Below, piece by piece: positions 1-10,072 of a stretch of 64,000 bases of DNA. The position numbers were made by a program, and so were the translations under genes. The stretch spans positions 725,414 through 789,413 of the forward strand of contig JAJEKV010000218.1 in the NCBI GenBank assembly GCA_021234155.1, read 5' to 3'. The notes beneath the pieces were generated by a model that saw only the letters and a list, made by a program, of their open reading frames with translations, searched no databases and had not been told where the DNA came from. The DNA comes from Isoetes taiwanensis (Eukaryota > Streptophyta > Lycopodiopsida > Isoetales > Isoetaceae). Numbering within the stretch: position 1 is the stretch's first letter; every line of letters starts with the position of its first letter.

Positions 1-974
1 GCGAAGTTGTTATAGCCACTTCGTCTTGCTAAATTCATCTGAGCCTTGCGGTGCATTAGATTGTTGACGGTGTAATTCAACTTCGGTTTCAATATGATCT
101 CTTATTTGTATATTTCTAGTGTACCTTGTGTGCATATTGCATCTGCATGCTTGATCTTTTTGCGGGCCATTTGGGATTGTCATAATTGGAATCATGTAAT
201 TGTTATTGCGATGTGAAGATAATAGTGGGCGTGAAACTTAATTTATTCTTTTCTTCTCTCTAAGATATACCAGTCACGGTTATGTTATGTGTTGTTTTGT
301 CCAGAAGTTTTGTTATCATTCTATTTGCAAAGAGTGTGTTTTCCTCATGACTTGAAGATCAAATCATATCTTGCATTGCTACCCTCTGTAGCATATAGAC
401 TTTATATGCTACTTTCAATTTTCTTTGCTATTTTAAATTCCTAAACAAACACATAACTTGGAGTTAAGGGATATTTATCTAATCTATTAGATATTTCAAT
501 CAATCAATTAATCTCCTTTCCCCTTCTTGCATACCCTGGAGCTAAGAAGTATTATCTAGTCTATTAGTGTTGTTTCAAGCAACCAATTAATCTAACATTT
601 TTGTTTTTTATAATGTCGTGGAGGGTTGAAGCACTTATATGAAAAAGACATGAAACCTCTACCAATGACTTGGAAGAGCATTATTTGGGCATAGAATATA
701 GTAAAATATCTCTATCAATTATGTAAGTAAGGTATTAAAGGCAGGTAAATATTTCACAACATTTATTTTGATTGTCTTAGAGTAACATTTGCATTAATGA
801 TTGTGTTTGAATTGTTCTTGTTTATAAGATAATTATGCTTGCAAATATTTTTTACAAATTTTTGGTTGGAAAAAAAAAATTAATCAAAAATAAGATTTTT
901 ATTAGAGGTTCTTTTTTTACCAAACCATTGTATGTAATATCCAAGTCACTAAAAATAAATAAAAGAAGAGAAGC
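1..974. other. Spacer without recognisable gene
   Basis: No coding region or known element is recognisable here. The only structure I see is an imperfect direct repeat (about 458-520 and 536-597), each copy running from a GGAG(T/C)TAAG motif to CAATTAATC. The rest is AT-rich single-copy-looking spacer. Confidence 0.5.
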
Positions 975-1060
975 GATAGAATAGAATAGAATATGATTTT
1001 ATCGTCCACGGAGACCAACTGGCCTATGGGACCCAAGTACAAAGAGAGAGCAGCAGGCGT
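961..1060 (-). repeat. Dispersed repeat copy 1, possible retroposon 3' end with (ATTCT)n tail
   Basis: On the minus strand this reads GACGATAAAA followed by ATTCT repeats, as in non-LTR retroposons that end in a short microsatellite. A second copy lies at about 33485-33560. The two share the pentamer run, TTTATCGTC, and the block around CCTATG(G/T)GACCCAA. Homology seems to continue weakly downstream, with CTTGGGCTC(G/A)TT(A/G)GAAAG present in both. I infer a SINE or LINE 3' end; the family is not identified. Confidence 0.4.
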
Positions 1061-2355
1061 ATTACTACCAGGATTAAAAAACCCCCGCCCCGAAGGGTTT
1101 TCGGGGGAAAATCCTTAGTAGCAATTTAGAGAGAGAATGTCAATTGTTTCTGCGCTCATAACTTAAGCTACATAGGTCAGTTTCATATGATCTTGGGCTC
1201 GTTAGAAAGCTTATATAGAGAACCTTCAATTGACATATGATTTGATACAGATCTATCAAGGTTTTTATAATTTTCAATCCAGATTCCTTTTTGTAAATTG
1301 CAGCTTTGATGGTAATATGATTTTTATCATAACTTTTGAATTCTGACTTCGTTTGTGTGTTTTTTATTGCGTTGGAAATCTGGGATCTTTTCATGATGCA
1401 TGAAATCCTCATATTTGATTAAGCTTTCTAGGTCCAAATAGCAAATTTCTGAGCAGATTTGGTAGGGTTTCACATCTGATTAAAACATGATTTGCATAGC
1501 AACAAATCATACTCTCTATCCTGCTGATCATTCTGGTCATGTCCCTTGTCATGTATCATTGTAGTGCAGTAAGCTTTTATGAACATATTGAAGAGATGAT
1601 GTTATCGTGACCACGTTTTGTATAGGAAAAAAAAAATTGAAACTTTTTGTTTTCGCGTATTATGGGCTTTGTGCTATATTTGATAGTTTATATGTTATTC
1701 ATAAACTTGCCAATGAATTTTTATTTCTTTTTTCGAACAAAAAAAAAAAAACATCTCCAATAACACATCAAAACAACAAGGCATGTGATAGTCAAGGCAT
1801 TCAGGAATATACTTAGACCACGGCAATTTGTTCCTCTTTACTGAAATTGGATGCTTTTAGTTAGGGTTCAAATCCCTAGCTTCCTGTGCCTTTTATATTG
1901 TCTTAGTGTAATTGTGCTTTTATTTCTTCAGGGATGCACTTATACATAAAGGCAGTATGGCATCTGCGTTCGAAAGGTAGTAAAAAACACCCCTTGCATA
2001 CACATTTTCAAAAGGCAATTTAACCCATTTGTGTATATATTTTGCACTAGATCAGTGCTTAAAAGCACCCCTAACTCCTAAGTATACACACGAAAATGGT
2101 GTTAAAAAAACCCTCCGTTGAACTCTCATGGATTATATGCCAATTAAAGGTGAACCCCCCGGGTTTTATTCTGAGTCTCATTTGATTTGTTTCGGACTTG
2201 CACATTCAATCAGTTATGCCGTTATGACTAGATTGGTGGTTGCCATTAGTACATTTTGGATGTGCAGGAAATGTAGTATTTTAGAAGGTCACCAGTAAAT
2301 GTGTGCCAGCATTGCCGCGCTAATGTTCTAGCATATGGTTTTATGATATGGAGCA
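1061..2355. other. Spacer without recognisable gene
   Basis: This stretch holds a short C-rich/G-rich hairpin near 1081-1107, several poly-A runs, and a B-box-like motif GGTTCAAATCC at about 1865-1875 that I could not fold into a tRNA. No supported coding region. Confidence 0.5.
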
Positions 2356-2464
2356 TGCTAGGGGGAGTGATTCAAATGCAAGGGATTAAGGCAATGGGCA
2401 TAAGGAAACCAATGATTATAAGAATTGATAAAAGAGGCAAGAGATTATATCATAAGTGACCATT
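2356..2464 (+). repeat. Left LTR of gag-only element, part 1
   Basis: This matches 14489-14585 nearly base for base, starting TGCTAGGGGGAGTGAT. It breaks at CCATT, where the gypsy element inserted. The start is ambiguous: TG at 2356 or TG at 2368. The intervening CTAGGGGGAG looks like a polypurine tract, which should precede a 3' LTR only. Confidence 0.7.
2460..2464. repeat. Target-site duplication CCATT, left
   Basis: CCATT directly precedes the gypsy LTR and is repeated at 12194-12198. The unoccupied version, with a single CCATT between GTGA and ACAAGC, is visible in the right LTR of the host element at about 14591-14600. Confidence 0.85.
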
Positions 2465-4588
2465 TGATGAACTGTTAATCTAAGAGTTCACCACCCAATG
2501 ATCTGACCTCCAGGCTGTTATGGCAGCCAGCCAATATTCCCCACAGTATGTAATAAGATGCCAAAATGAAGGGATAAAGGATTATCTTGCGAATGCAGGA
2601 GGATACGGTCTCTAAGATCAACTCTATCAAATAGGGTGGAATGATGTAATTTGTAGCAGAATTTTATTTGGATGAGCTTGCCTATATGCAACAGAATGGA
2701 TTTATAAGCATGAGAATTTGTGAAAGTTTAATGACTAGATATAGCTTAGACGGATGTAAGACGTGGCAGAATTCTATTTGGATGTGCTTGACTACATGCT
2801 ACAGAAGGAATTTATAAGCAAGAGAATATGCAAAAGGGTTAATGCATGGATATAGCAATAGTGCAGAAAAAAATCTGTTGGATAATCCAAATAATCCAAA
2901 GAGGTTACATAACTCCAGTTAGCAAGCGGATATAACAACACTGAATCCTATTATCTGTTTACAGAAGACAATTATGGCTATTGCAAGGCTATTGACTACT
3001 TGAAGTTTATGGACAGATCTAAATATCAGCAAAAACTATCTTTAATGACATGGAAGCATCCTAAAAAAGTAGAGTACTAATGCACAGGAACAATTTCTCA
3101 ATTGAGCAACCATCAAACATTTTGTATTTATGCAATAAAATGTACAGCAACTTATCTTTCCATAGTGATCAGAGATCAGCTACAATCAATCAAAACTTTG
3201 CTTCAGGTTATTTGTTTTCTGCAACTCTCAGTTCCTCAAGCAATGTAATAGCAATGTAATGTAGGCATTTACTTCCAGCAACGGTTCTTCACAGCATCAA
3301 ATTCAGCATCAAATTCAGCATCAACTTCGCATTCAAATGGCAACTTGGATTTCACCCAGCGCATCCAACAATCTGGCAATCCCTTCTCCTTTATCTTCTT
3401 CACCGCCCAAATGTTTCCAATCCGAGCAAGCTCCTGGTTCCGTGGATTCGGCACCGCATCCTTGTCTTGTGAAATCGGCACCGACAGAAACTTCTATGAA
3501 TTTGGAGATGTTAATCGTGCACTGCGACATGGCAAGACTATGGTGCAAAATGTGACAAAGGGTCGGAAGGCTTGGCTTAGGACAAAATAACCTTGGTTTG
3601 TGCATCAGGCAGCAATTTGGTATAACATGGTCACGAAAATGAGTCATTGTTGTATAAGGGTTTGGGTGCCATTTTCAAGAATGGGTAAGGTTAAATGATA
3701 GCTATAACATGGCAAATATAACAATGGTGGAACACAGCAAGACTATGGTGCAAACTGTGATAAGGGGTCCGAAGGTTTTAGGCATAGGACAAAATGAATC
3801 TAGGTCTGTGCATCAAAGTGACCATTTGGTATAACATGGTTACTTAATTTGAATCATTCTTTGTATAAGGGTGCGGGTACCATTTTCAAGCATGGTAAAG
3901 GTTAAATGATAGCTTTAACATGGCAAATATAACAATGGTTGAATATCATTGTACCCATTGTGCTTAGATTGCGCAACCCTAATCCGAGCTTTTCCGCAAG
4001 TTTATCCAGAAGCTTACTAGATTATGCCGCCAACACGAAGGTATAATTACGGAAGAGACATTAGCCGTGAATCTTAACAAGACAACCTCTAGTATTGGTA
4101 CAACGCCCCAAGAATGGCAAGATGGAATGGCGATGAAACATAACAGGGCAATTCATGGAGTTGACACAGTGGCAATGGCAAGATGGGATGGCAGTAAACG
4201 TAATAAGGCAATTCATGGAGTTGACACAGTGGCATGACAAAAATGGGCAATATAGGATGACCACGAGCTTGGTGGATGATGAAATAAACAAGGTTTACGT
4301 TTTCAAAAACAAGCACCATAACTTACCATGTCGTGTGCATTTATTTCAACCTGATATAAGATACCCCTTGTGAACGTTGCTGAACCTTGACTTCTTATGG
4401 CTGAACAGCTCCAGGCTTTGGCTCTTGCTGCACATATTGCTATGATGGTTGCCCACTAATGCTTCAACAAAATTCACTTGCAACTGCATCTAAAAACTGG
4501 ACACTTGATCATACTAAATTTACGCTAGAAAACACCATTGAGACTAAATCTAGCTATGGTTATGTTGGCTCCAGAATGCGAGCCAACA
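2465..4588 (-). repeat. Gypsy 3' LTR (left copy)
   Basis: Aligned by eye with 10073-12193 over the full length with few mismatches, so insertion was fairly recent. It contains an internal tandem repeat of about 205 bp (units from about 3532 and 3737, sharing GCAAGACTATGGTGCAAA) and a two-unit minisatellite of about 60 bp (about 4120-4232). Short translations in several frames across this LTR are probably chance. Confidence 0.85.
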
Positions 4589-4621
4589 TTATGCCCAAAA
4601 CAGAAGGCTGGTCCCCTCAGC

Positions 4622-5101
4622 CTAAGGCCAATAGGCCTTCAGCTGTGACCCATTTATAGGATTTGGTAAGATTTCACCTGTTAAGTGACTAAGACTGTAT
4701 GAATGATATCCACAAACGCGCGCAACTGTGTATGGTCCTTCCCATAAGGGCTGAAATTTTTTCCTGCTGTCTTCTTGGGCCTTGTTCCACTTAAGAACAA
4801 GCTGCCCTACTTCAAAGAATTCTGCTGCTCCATGTTTGTTTCTGAAATAAGTCCTGTCCTTATTCTTTTTGAGTTGGTTAGCCATATACGCCAGATACCT
4901 GTGCTCGTCAAGAACATCCACTTCATTCAAACGATCTGCGATTGTCATGAGGTTCTTGTTTGTGGATGTAGCAGCCACTCGCAAGGAAGGTACTTCCAAT
5001 TCCAAGGGAGAAAGCGCCTCACGACCATAAACCAACTGGAAAGGTGAAAATTTTGTTGCTGCATTCACTTGAGTACGGTGTGCCCAAATGGCTGAACTCA
5101 T
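4622..5101 (-). pseudogene. Gypsy integrase C-terminal part
   Basis: This 159-codon frame carries the end of an integrase. It opens with MSSAIWAHRTQVN and the FQLVYGREA block typical of plant gypsy integrases, and continues with a basic region and a GPYTVARV motif (GPY/F module) followed by NGSQLKAYW at the end. It is separated from the catalytic core by about 240 bp of stop-containing sequence (5102-5345), where the third acidic catalytic residue should be, so the integrase is broken. The left LTR begins 34 bp beyond the stop, as expected for the end of pol. Confidence 0.8.
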
Positions 5102-5345
5102 ATGTGTTCTTGGCCCGTTACCATGCTCGCTACCATCTTCTTTAGCATCTGAATTAGTTGTTTGTTGGAGGATTACGCTTGCGGATTAATCGAGGATAAT
5201 CTGAGCTAGAAAACATATGCCGCATCTTCAAGTTACACGCCATATCTTTGCATCAACTCATTCATAAAATGTGAACCGCGATCACCGATCATGACTGTGG
5301 CACCCCAAACCTCGCAACAAATGTGATGGAACACAAAAGAGCATG

Positions 5346-6056
5346 TTACCGTGCGGCATTAGCTACTCTACATGGAATGGCTTCCACCCATTTAGTAAAA
5401 TAGTCAGTCGCCATCAATATAAATTGGTAACCAGCAGTTGTAGTGGGCAAGGGTCCAATGAAATCAAGGCCCCAAGTATGAAATGGTCCAATGGTGGGAA
5501 TAGTGTTGAGTTCAGCAAAGTTGGTCTTTTTTGGGGCATAGATCTGACAATAATGGCATCTCATTACATACTGATGGGAATCTCTATGTAGTGTGGGCCA
5601 ATAATAACCTGCTCTCATAATCCTTCGTGCTGTGGCCTGCCCTGCAAAATGCCCTGCGCATACTCCATAATGGCACTGTTCCAGAGCATATTCCTGTTCT
5701 TCCTCATTTAGACACCTTAGAAGGACTCCACGAATGTCTCGCTTGCACAAAATTCCTTCAACTAAAACAAAGTGCAGCAACTGTCTTTTAATTCTTTTTA
5801 TCTCTGTTTTTCCATAGTGCGTAGGTAGCTCCTTCCCCTGTAACAGATACAGATATGGCAACATCCAAGAATCTTTTACCTGAATTAACTCTACTGTAGC
5901 ATGGGTAACATCTTTTGACATAAAGGCATAAGGAATATACCTGCTTGGGTTTGACAATGATGTCGTAGGCTTCACGTCAAAGTCAAATTGCTGCAAATAA
6001 GCATGCCATTTTTGAAGCTTGGCTTTCTTCAAAATTCTTCCCGCTAAGAGTGCCAT
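5346..6056 (-). pseudogene. Gypsy integrase zinc-binding and core domains
   Basis: A 236-codon frame. Its N-terminus is the tail of the RT-linked RNase H (KLQKWHAYLQQFDFDV). Next comes an HHCC zinc-binding domain, with H..GH about residues 129-135 and CHYC about 167-170, then the integrase core with WGLDFIGPL and ATDYFTKWVEA supplying the first two acidic residues. The frame ends before the glutamate. It would insert cDNA into the genome if intact. No RNase H of the archaeal type lies between the RT-linked RNase H and this domain, which matters for the domain-order finding. Confidence 0.8.
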
Positions 6057-6503
6057 GGGATTTCTTTTGATGATTATTTATGTATATTGGTCAGCTAGCA
6101 AATGTTGATACTTTTCAAATAAATAAACTATCCCAAGTGCATACTTTTCCAACAATACATATCTTTCCTCTACAATGCTAAACAACTTCCCAGCATAGGA
6201 AATAACTCTAACCTGCTTTTTGCCATCCTTCTGACATAATGCAACACCTATAGCTTCTTTTGTCACTGTAATATATGCTTGAAAGGGCTTTTGAAGGTCT
6301 GGTGGCATTAACCCAACCGCTTCTTTCATGGCCAACAACAACTCATTATATGCTTTTGCGCATTCTTCACTCCAAAGCGACCCACGACCTTTCTTGCTCT
6401 CTCGTCTTCCTGGGTTGCCAACTCTAGTAAGCTTCACTATTGGAGCAATTAGATGAGAAAAGTTGGGAATATTTATTCTTAGAAAAGAACATGTACCAAT
6501 CAA
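6040..6503 (-). pseudogene. Gypsy RT-linked RNase H, degenerate
   Basis: Residues read PFQAYITVTKEAIGVALCQKDG, then VISYAGKLFSIVEERYVLLEKYALG, the usual scaffold of the gypsy RT-connected RNase H. The position where the first catalytic aspartate is expected reads threonine (YITVTKEA), as in dual-RNase H plant elements whose first RNase H is inactive. The frame overlaps the RT frame at 6424-6503, which indicates a frameshift there. Confidence 0.7.
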
Positions 6504-7490
6504 CCTTCGTACTTCCTTTACTGTTTGCGGGGTAGGCAGCCGAAATTTTCTCTTCTGCTATGTGCAACCCATGATTATTGATTCTATGACCCAGCAATAC
6601 ACCTTCTCTTACCATGAAATTACATTTTAAAGGGTTTAAACAAATTCGGGACATACCGCTCAACTCAAATACTTCCTGCAATTTTTTAATATGTAGCCTC
6701 CTTTCATTAGCCAAACATAAATCATCCAGGAATATGCCAAGTTCTTTCCCTAACATTTGTTCATAGGCCACCACCATTGCGCGTTGAAAGGTAGCAGGGG
6801 CATTCATTAATCCGAATGGCATGACATTCATGGCGTACACCCCCCATGGGTTTACAATGCTGTTTTTGTCTTATCTTCTGCAGCAACCTGTATCTGGTTA
6901 AATCCGCTGAATCCATCCATGAATGAGAACACTTTTTGGCCTGCTGCAGCATATAGTATTTCATCCTGGAATGGAAGAGGAAAGGGATCTCGTAGGGTAG
7001 CTTTATTTAAATCTGAGTAATCTACGCACACCCTGATATTGCCATTTTTCTTCTTCAATGGAACTATAGCAGATACCCAAGATGGATTCTCGATGGAAAA
7101 TATAAATCCAACCTCACAAAGTTTACCTATTTCATCCTTGACGAGTTGCACCAGCAAGGGATTTATTCTTCTTAACTTATGTTGAACAGGTTTTGCATCT
7201 TCCTTTAATCTGATATGGAACTCTGCTACACCAGGAGATACCCCTTTAAGCTCCTTGTACTCCCAAGGGAAACACTCATCATAGGATTGAAACAACTTCT
7301 GCAATTCCTCTGCTTCTTGGTCACTCACGTCATCTCCTACAAATAATGACCTTGAAACTCCATTTTTTAAAATATTGATCTCCTTTTTAATGCCCCGACA
7401 TTCTGTGGAGATTGAAAAAATTTCACAAAAGTCTTGTGTGATATCAGAACTTTCTTCTTCAAGCAAACATCCTTCTGCAAGAGCTGCCAT
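6424..7490 (-). pseudogene. Gypsy reverse transcriptase
   Basis: Two frames (7490-6852 and 6840-6424) join to make an RT. Recognisable blocks are VSAIVPLKKKNGNIRVCVDY, FSFMDGFSGFNQI, VMPFGLMNAPATFQRAM and the catalytic box read as IFLDDLC, a variant of the usual YVDD. A frameshift near 6845 separates fingers/palm from the DD box. The N-terminal part (7490-7350) is a linker following the upstream RNase H. It copies element RNA into cDNA when intact. Confidence 0.85.
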
Positions 7491-7509
7491 AATAGCCTGC
7501 TTACATAAT

Positions 7510-8285
7510 GCATCGGCCTCCTCATTTTTTTTCGTGGAATATGGTTCACCTCAACATAGTTAAATAATTTCAATACTTGTATCACTTGCTCATAAATAGG
7601 TTCTAACTGATAGCTTTTGACATACTAGCTCGGAGTCCCCGTATACTTGCAGCCTGTTCAGTCCAAGTTCACGAGCCATATGCAACCCTGTAAGTAATGC
7701 AATGTACTCGGACATATTGTTAGAACAAAGTGATATTAGTTCTCCTTTCTCTGCCATTGTATCACCTGCTTGTGATTTAATCACTATCCCAATAGCTGAT
7801 ACCCCCAATTTCCTTGAAACTCCACCGTCAAACCACATAGTAGCATCTATAGATGGTTTGGAATCAATTTGCAAACATATTTGCGCTGATGCTCCCACAA
7901 CATGGTCATATTCCAAGGCTGTATCAGTCAACACATAAGACCCAAGGCCTGCAGGCTGCAACACCTCCATGTAATTAATTGCAGGCTCCTGATCCATACC
8001 ATTTGTCCTTGTGTATAGGACTGCAGTCATGTGCCCATCTGTGATTGTACACTTGCCTTCTCCCCAGGACGTTTTTGCATCTACAGCCTTTAACCATGTT
8101 CTTCCCAACAACAAATCATAAGCATTTGAACCTCGTCCTTCAGGTATCGATACTACTAAAAAGTCAACATGTGCTATAACGCCTTCTATAATGAGTCTAA
8201 CATTTTCTATTAGCCCTAATGGACAAACTGCTTGATAGGGCATTACATTTACCCCTGACCCTCCATCTACAATCACTTGGGTCAA
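7510..8285 (-). pseudogene. Gypsy protease followed by an RNase H domain upstream of RT
   Basis: The frame starts with an aspartic-protease signature, VIVDGGSGVNVMP, followed by LLLGRTWLKA. About 130 residues later an RNase H fold appears: WFDGG (first Asp), NNMSEYIALLTGLHMA (Glu), VYGDSELVCQKL (Asp). After an in-frame stop and a one-A loss in a homopolymer near 7520, it ends in a NEEADAL-like block in the next frame (last Asp). All four acidic positions can be found. This resembles the archaeal-type second RNase H of Tat-like plant elements, but here it lies before RT rather than after the first RNase H. Confidence 0.7.
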
Positions 8286-9906
8286 ATCGTGATCTCCAAT
8301 TTGTGCAACACGTGATCACACCAGGGTCTTCTATTTTCCCTTCTTGCACCAGTAAGGTGTTTGTATGAACTCCTGGAGGTTCGACAAGCCTGAGAAATCC
8401 TTGTCTATAAGCTGGCGCTTCTCGGAATAATGTTAACAAATCAATGGACACCTTTGTATTTTTTAGCAACTGCTCCACCTGAATATGGCCATGAGTGATA
8501 GGCTCTTCCCTATGTGTTGTAGGAGGCTCTGGAAACCTCACTCTCTTTTCTACATCAGGAGTTACTTTAATATTTTTAAGTTCATCTATTTGCATTCTTT
8601 CCCCTCGAATCCTTGGCTGCTCAACTCTGCCCTTAACTTGGTGCCTGGTCACTGCTAAAACAGATTCACATTCAGGTTCACTTAACTCAATCAAACATGA
8701 GCTTGCTTCTCCAATGACCTTACTCTTGCTAACAGCCCGATTAATTCCTAGCGAGATATCGTATGGCTTGACATGGCAGAATTGAACATCATGGTCCTGG
8801 TTGCAATAGGTACATACTGGGCAGTCTTTACCAAAATGGTCCGATTTGCCACACCTTGGGCAAGGCTTCCTGAAACACCTAGCCTCATCATGTCCAACTT
8901 TTAAGCAATTTTTGCATACCAACTCGCTTTTGAGCTCTTCTAACAAAATTTTAAAACCTTCTTGATGTGTAAGGGCCTGCTCCTTCTGGCTTTTCAGCTC
9001 CTCCTGGGCTCTTTTCAATTCCTCTTTTAACTCTGCCAAGCCATTGTCTATGTGGGAGTAACTTTCCTTTTTATCCCCCTTTGATCCTCTAATAGCATAA
9101 CAATCTAACTCTTTGAGTTCCATCTCATATTCCTTGTTTACGGCATACACGGGCTGTATGTTATGCAATTTGGGCTCTTTCCAACCTTCCTTACATAAAC
9201 TGTTATGATCAGCCATATCTTCCCCGACCTCTGCGGCTAAGGCCTTTGCCTTGGTCAAGAGTTGCCCCAAATTTTTGAATTCCCCTCTCCTTCTCATTTT
9301 GTTTAGCTTCTGATATATTCTCAGTCTGCGGACCAGCCCTTGTATGAAGTAGTGGCTCGTTTGATATAAGGGTACATCTACCCCTTTTTCCCTACAGACC
9401 TTGCAATATTTTGCAAAGCGCTCAGCATACTTTGCTACTGGTTCTGAAATTCCAATTTTAAATTTAGGTAACTCCTCTAGCAAGGCATCTGAGTCTATCT
9501 CGCCTCCAAATCTTTCCAGAAATGATTCCACCAACTGCTCCCATGTACAACCTTCATAAGTCATGAAAAATTCATACCAGCCTTGCGCATCTTCTCCCTT
9601 CATGCATTTACCAAAAATCTCCACCTTGGTGCCTCTCCTATGCCCATACTGTTCATAATAGTCTTCAAACTCAGCTAAGAATGCTGCTGGACTAATGTCT
9701 GCGCTATACGATGGTGCTCCAGGTGCCAATGGTGCTAAAATATTCTCTAAATATTTGGTAGTGACTGCCTGATTAGTCTCTGTTGACTGAGGCACTGGGG
9801 CAGCCACTGATGGCCCTCCTTCATGGTTATGCATTTCTGCAGGAGTTGGTGTATCAAACATAGTGTTTAGCATTTGAGCATAAGGAGTTTGAACTACCTC
9901 TGGCAC
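8197..9906 (-). CDS. Gypsy gag polyprotein
   Basis: A 569-codon frame. The central part (about residues 75-215) is a retrotransposon gag domain (MKGEDAQGWYEFFMTYEGCTW, VAKYAERFAKYC). A Lys/Glu-rich coiled-coil stretch follows, then clustered zinc knuckles near 345-390: CKNCLKVGHDEARC, CPRCGKSDHFGKDC and CTYCNQDHDVQFC. The protein packages element RNA in virus-like particles. The C-terminal end overlaps the protease frame by about 90 bp, consistent with a gag-pol frameshift or a later mutation. The start ATG at 9906 is the first of the frame and lies 166 bp inside the 5' LTR. Confidence 0.85.
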   Translation of the reverse strand: MPEVVQTPYAQMLNTMFDTPTPAEMHNHEGGPSVAAPVPQSTETNQAVTTKYLENILAPLAPGAPSYSADISPAAFLAEFEDYYEQYGHRRGTKVEIFGKCMKGEDAQGWYEFFMTYEGCTWEQLVESFLERFGGEIDSDALLEELPKFKIGISEPVAKYAERFAKYCKVCREKGVDVPLYQTSHYFIQGLVRRLRIYQKLNKMRRRGEFKNLGQLLTKAKALAAEVGEDMADHNSLCKEGWKEPKLHNIQPVYAVNKEYEMELKELDCYAIRGSKGDKKESYSHIDNGLAELKEELKRAQEELKSQKEQALTHQEGFKILLEELKSELVCKNCLKVGHDEARCFRKPCPRCGKSDHFGKDCPVCTYCNQDHDVQFCHVKPYDISLGINRAVSKSKVIGEASSCLIELSEPECESVLAVTRHQVKGRVEQPRIRGERMQIDELKNIKVTPDVEKRVRFPEPPTTHREEPITHGHIQVEQLLKNTKVSIDLLTLFREAPAYRQGFLRLVEPPGVHTNTLLVQEGKIEDPGVITCCTNWRSRFDPSDCRWRVRGKCNALSSSLSIRANRKC

Positions 9907-10072
9907 CTATTCAGTCACCTGGGAAGCTTTGATATGCAAATGGGTAGTAGAAGGTAACCCTGTCATGTCAACTGTATGTTCAACACGCTGATCGTTCATT
10001 CCTTCCCTTTTTGTCTTACTTCTGGTCCACATTTGTCCTGATGCAAGGAGGATCTCGGTAGGACCTCCAAAA
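9907..10072 (-). other. Gypsy 5' leader
   Basis: Non-coding leader between the 5' LTR and gag. The LTR end on the minus strand is followed by TTTTGGAGGTCCTACCGAGA, where a primer-binding site should sit. I could not match it to a plant tRNA 3' end from memory. Confidence 0.5.

Noticed and set aside
1864-1876. tRNA or SINE B-box (GGGTTCAAATCCC), with a similar one at 32978-32990
   Set aside because: No cloverleaf could be built around either, and no A-box at the right distance was seen.
3269-4373. Several overlapping frames in the left LTR, repeated at 10877-11978
   Set aside because: They lie in both strands of an LTR, lack motifs, and occur because both LTRs are nearly identical.
4622-9906. 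Intact autonomous gypsy element
   Set aside because: Several frameshifts and a stop-rich gap in integrase show it is defective.
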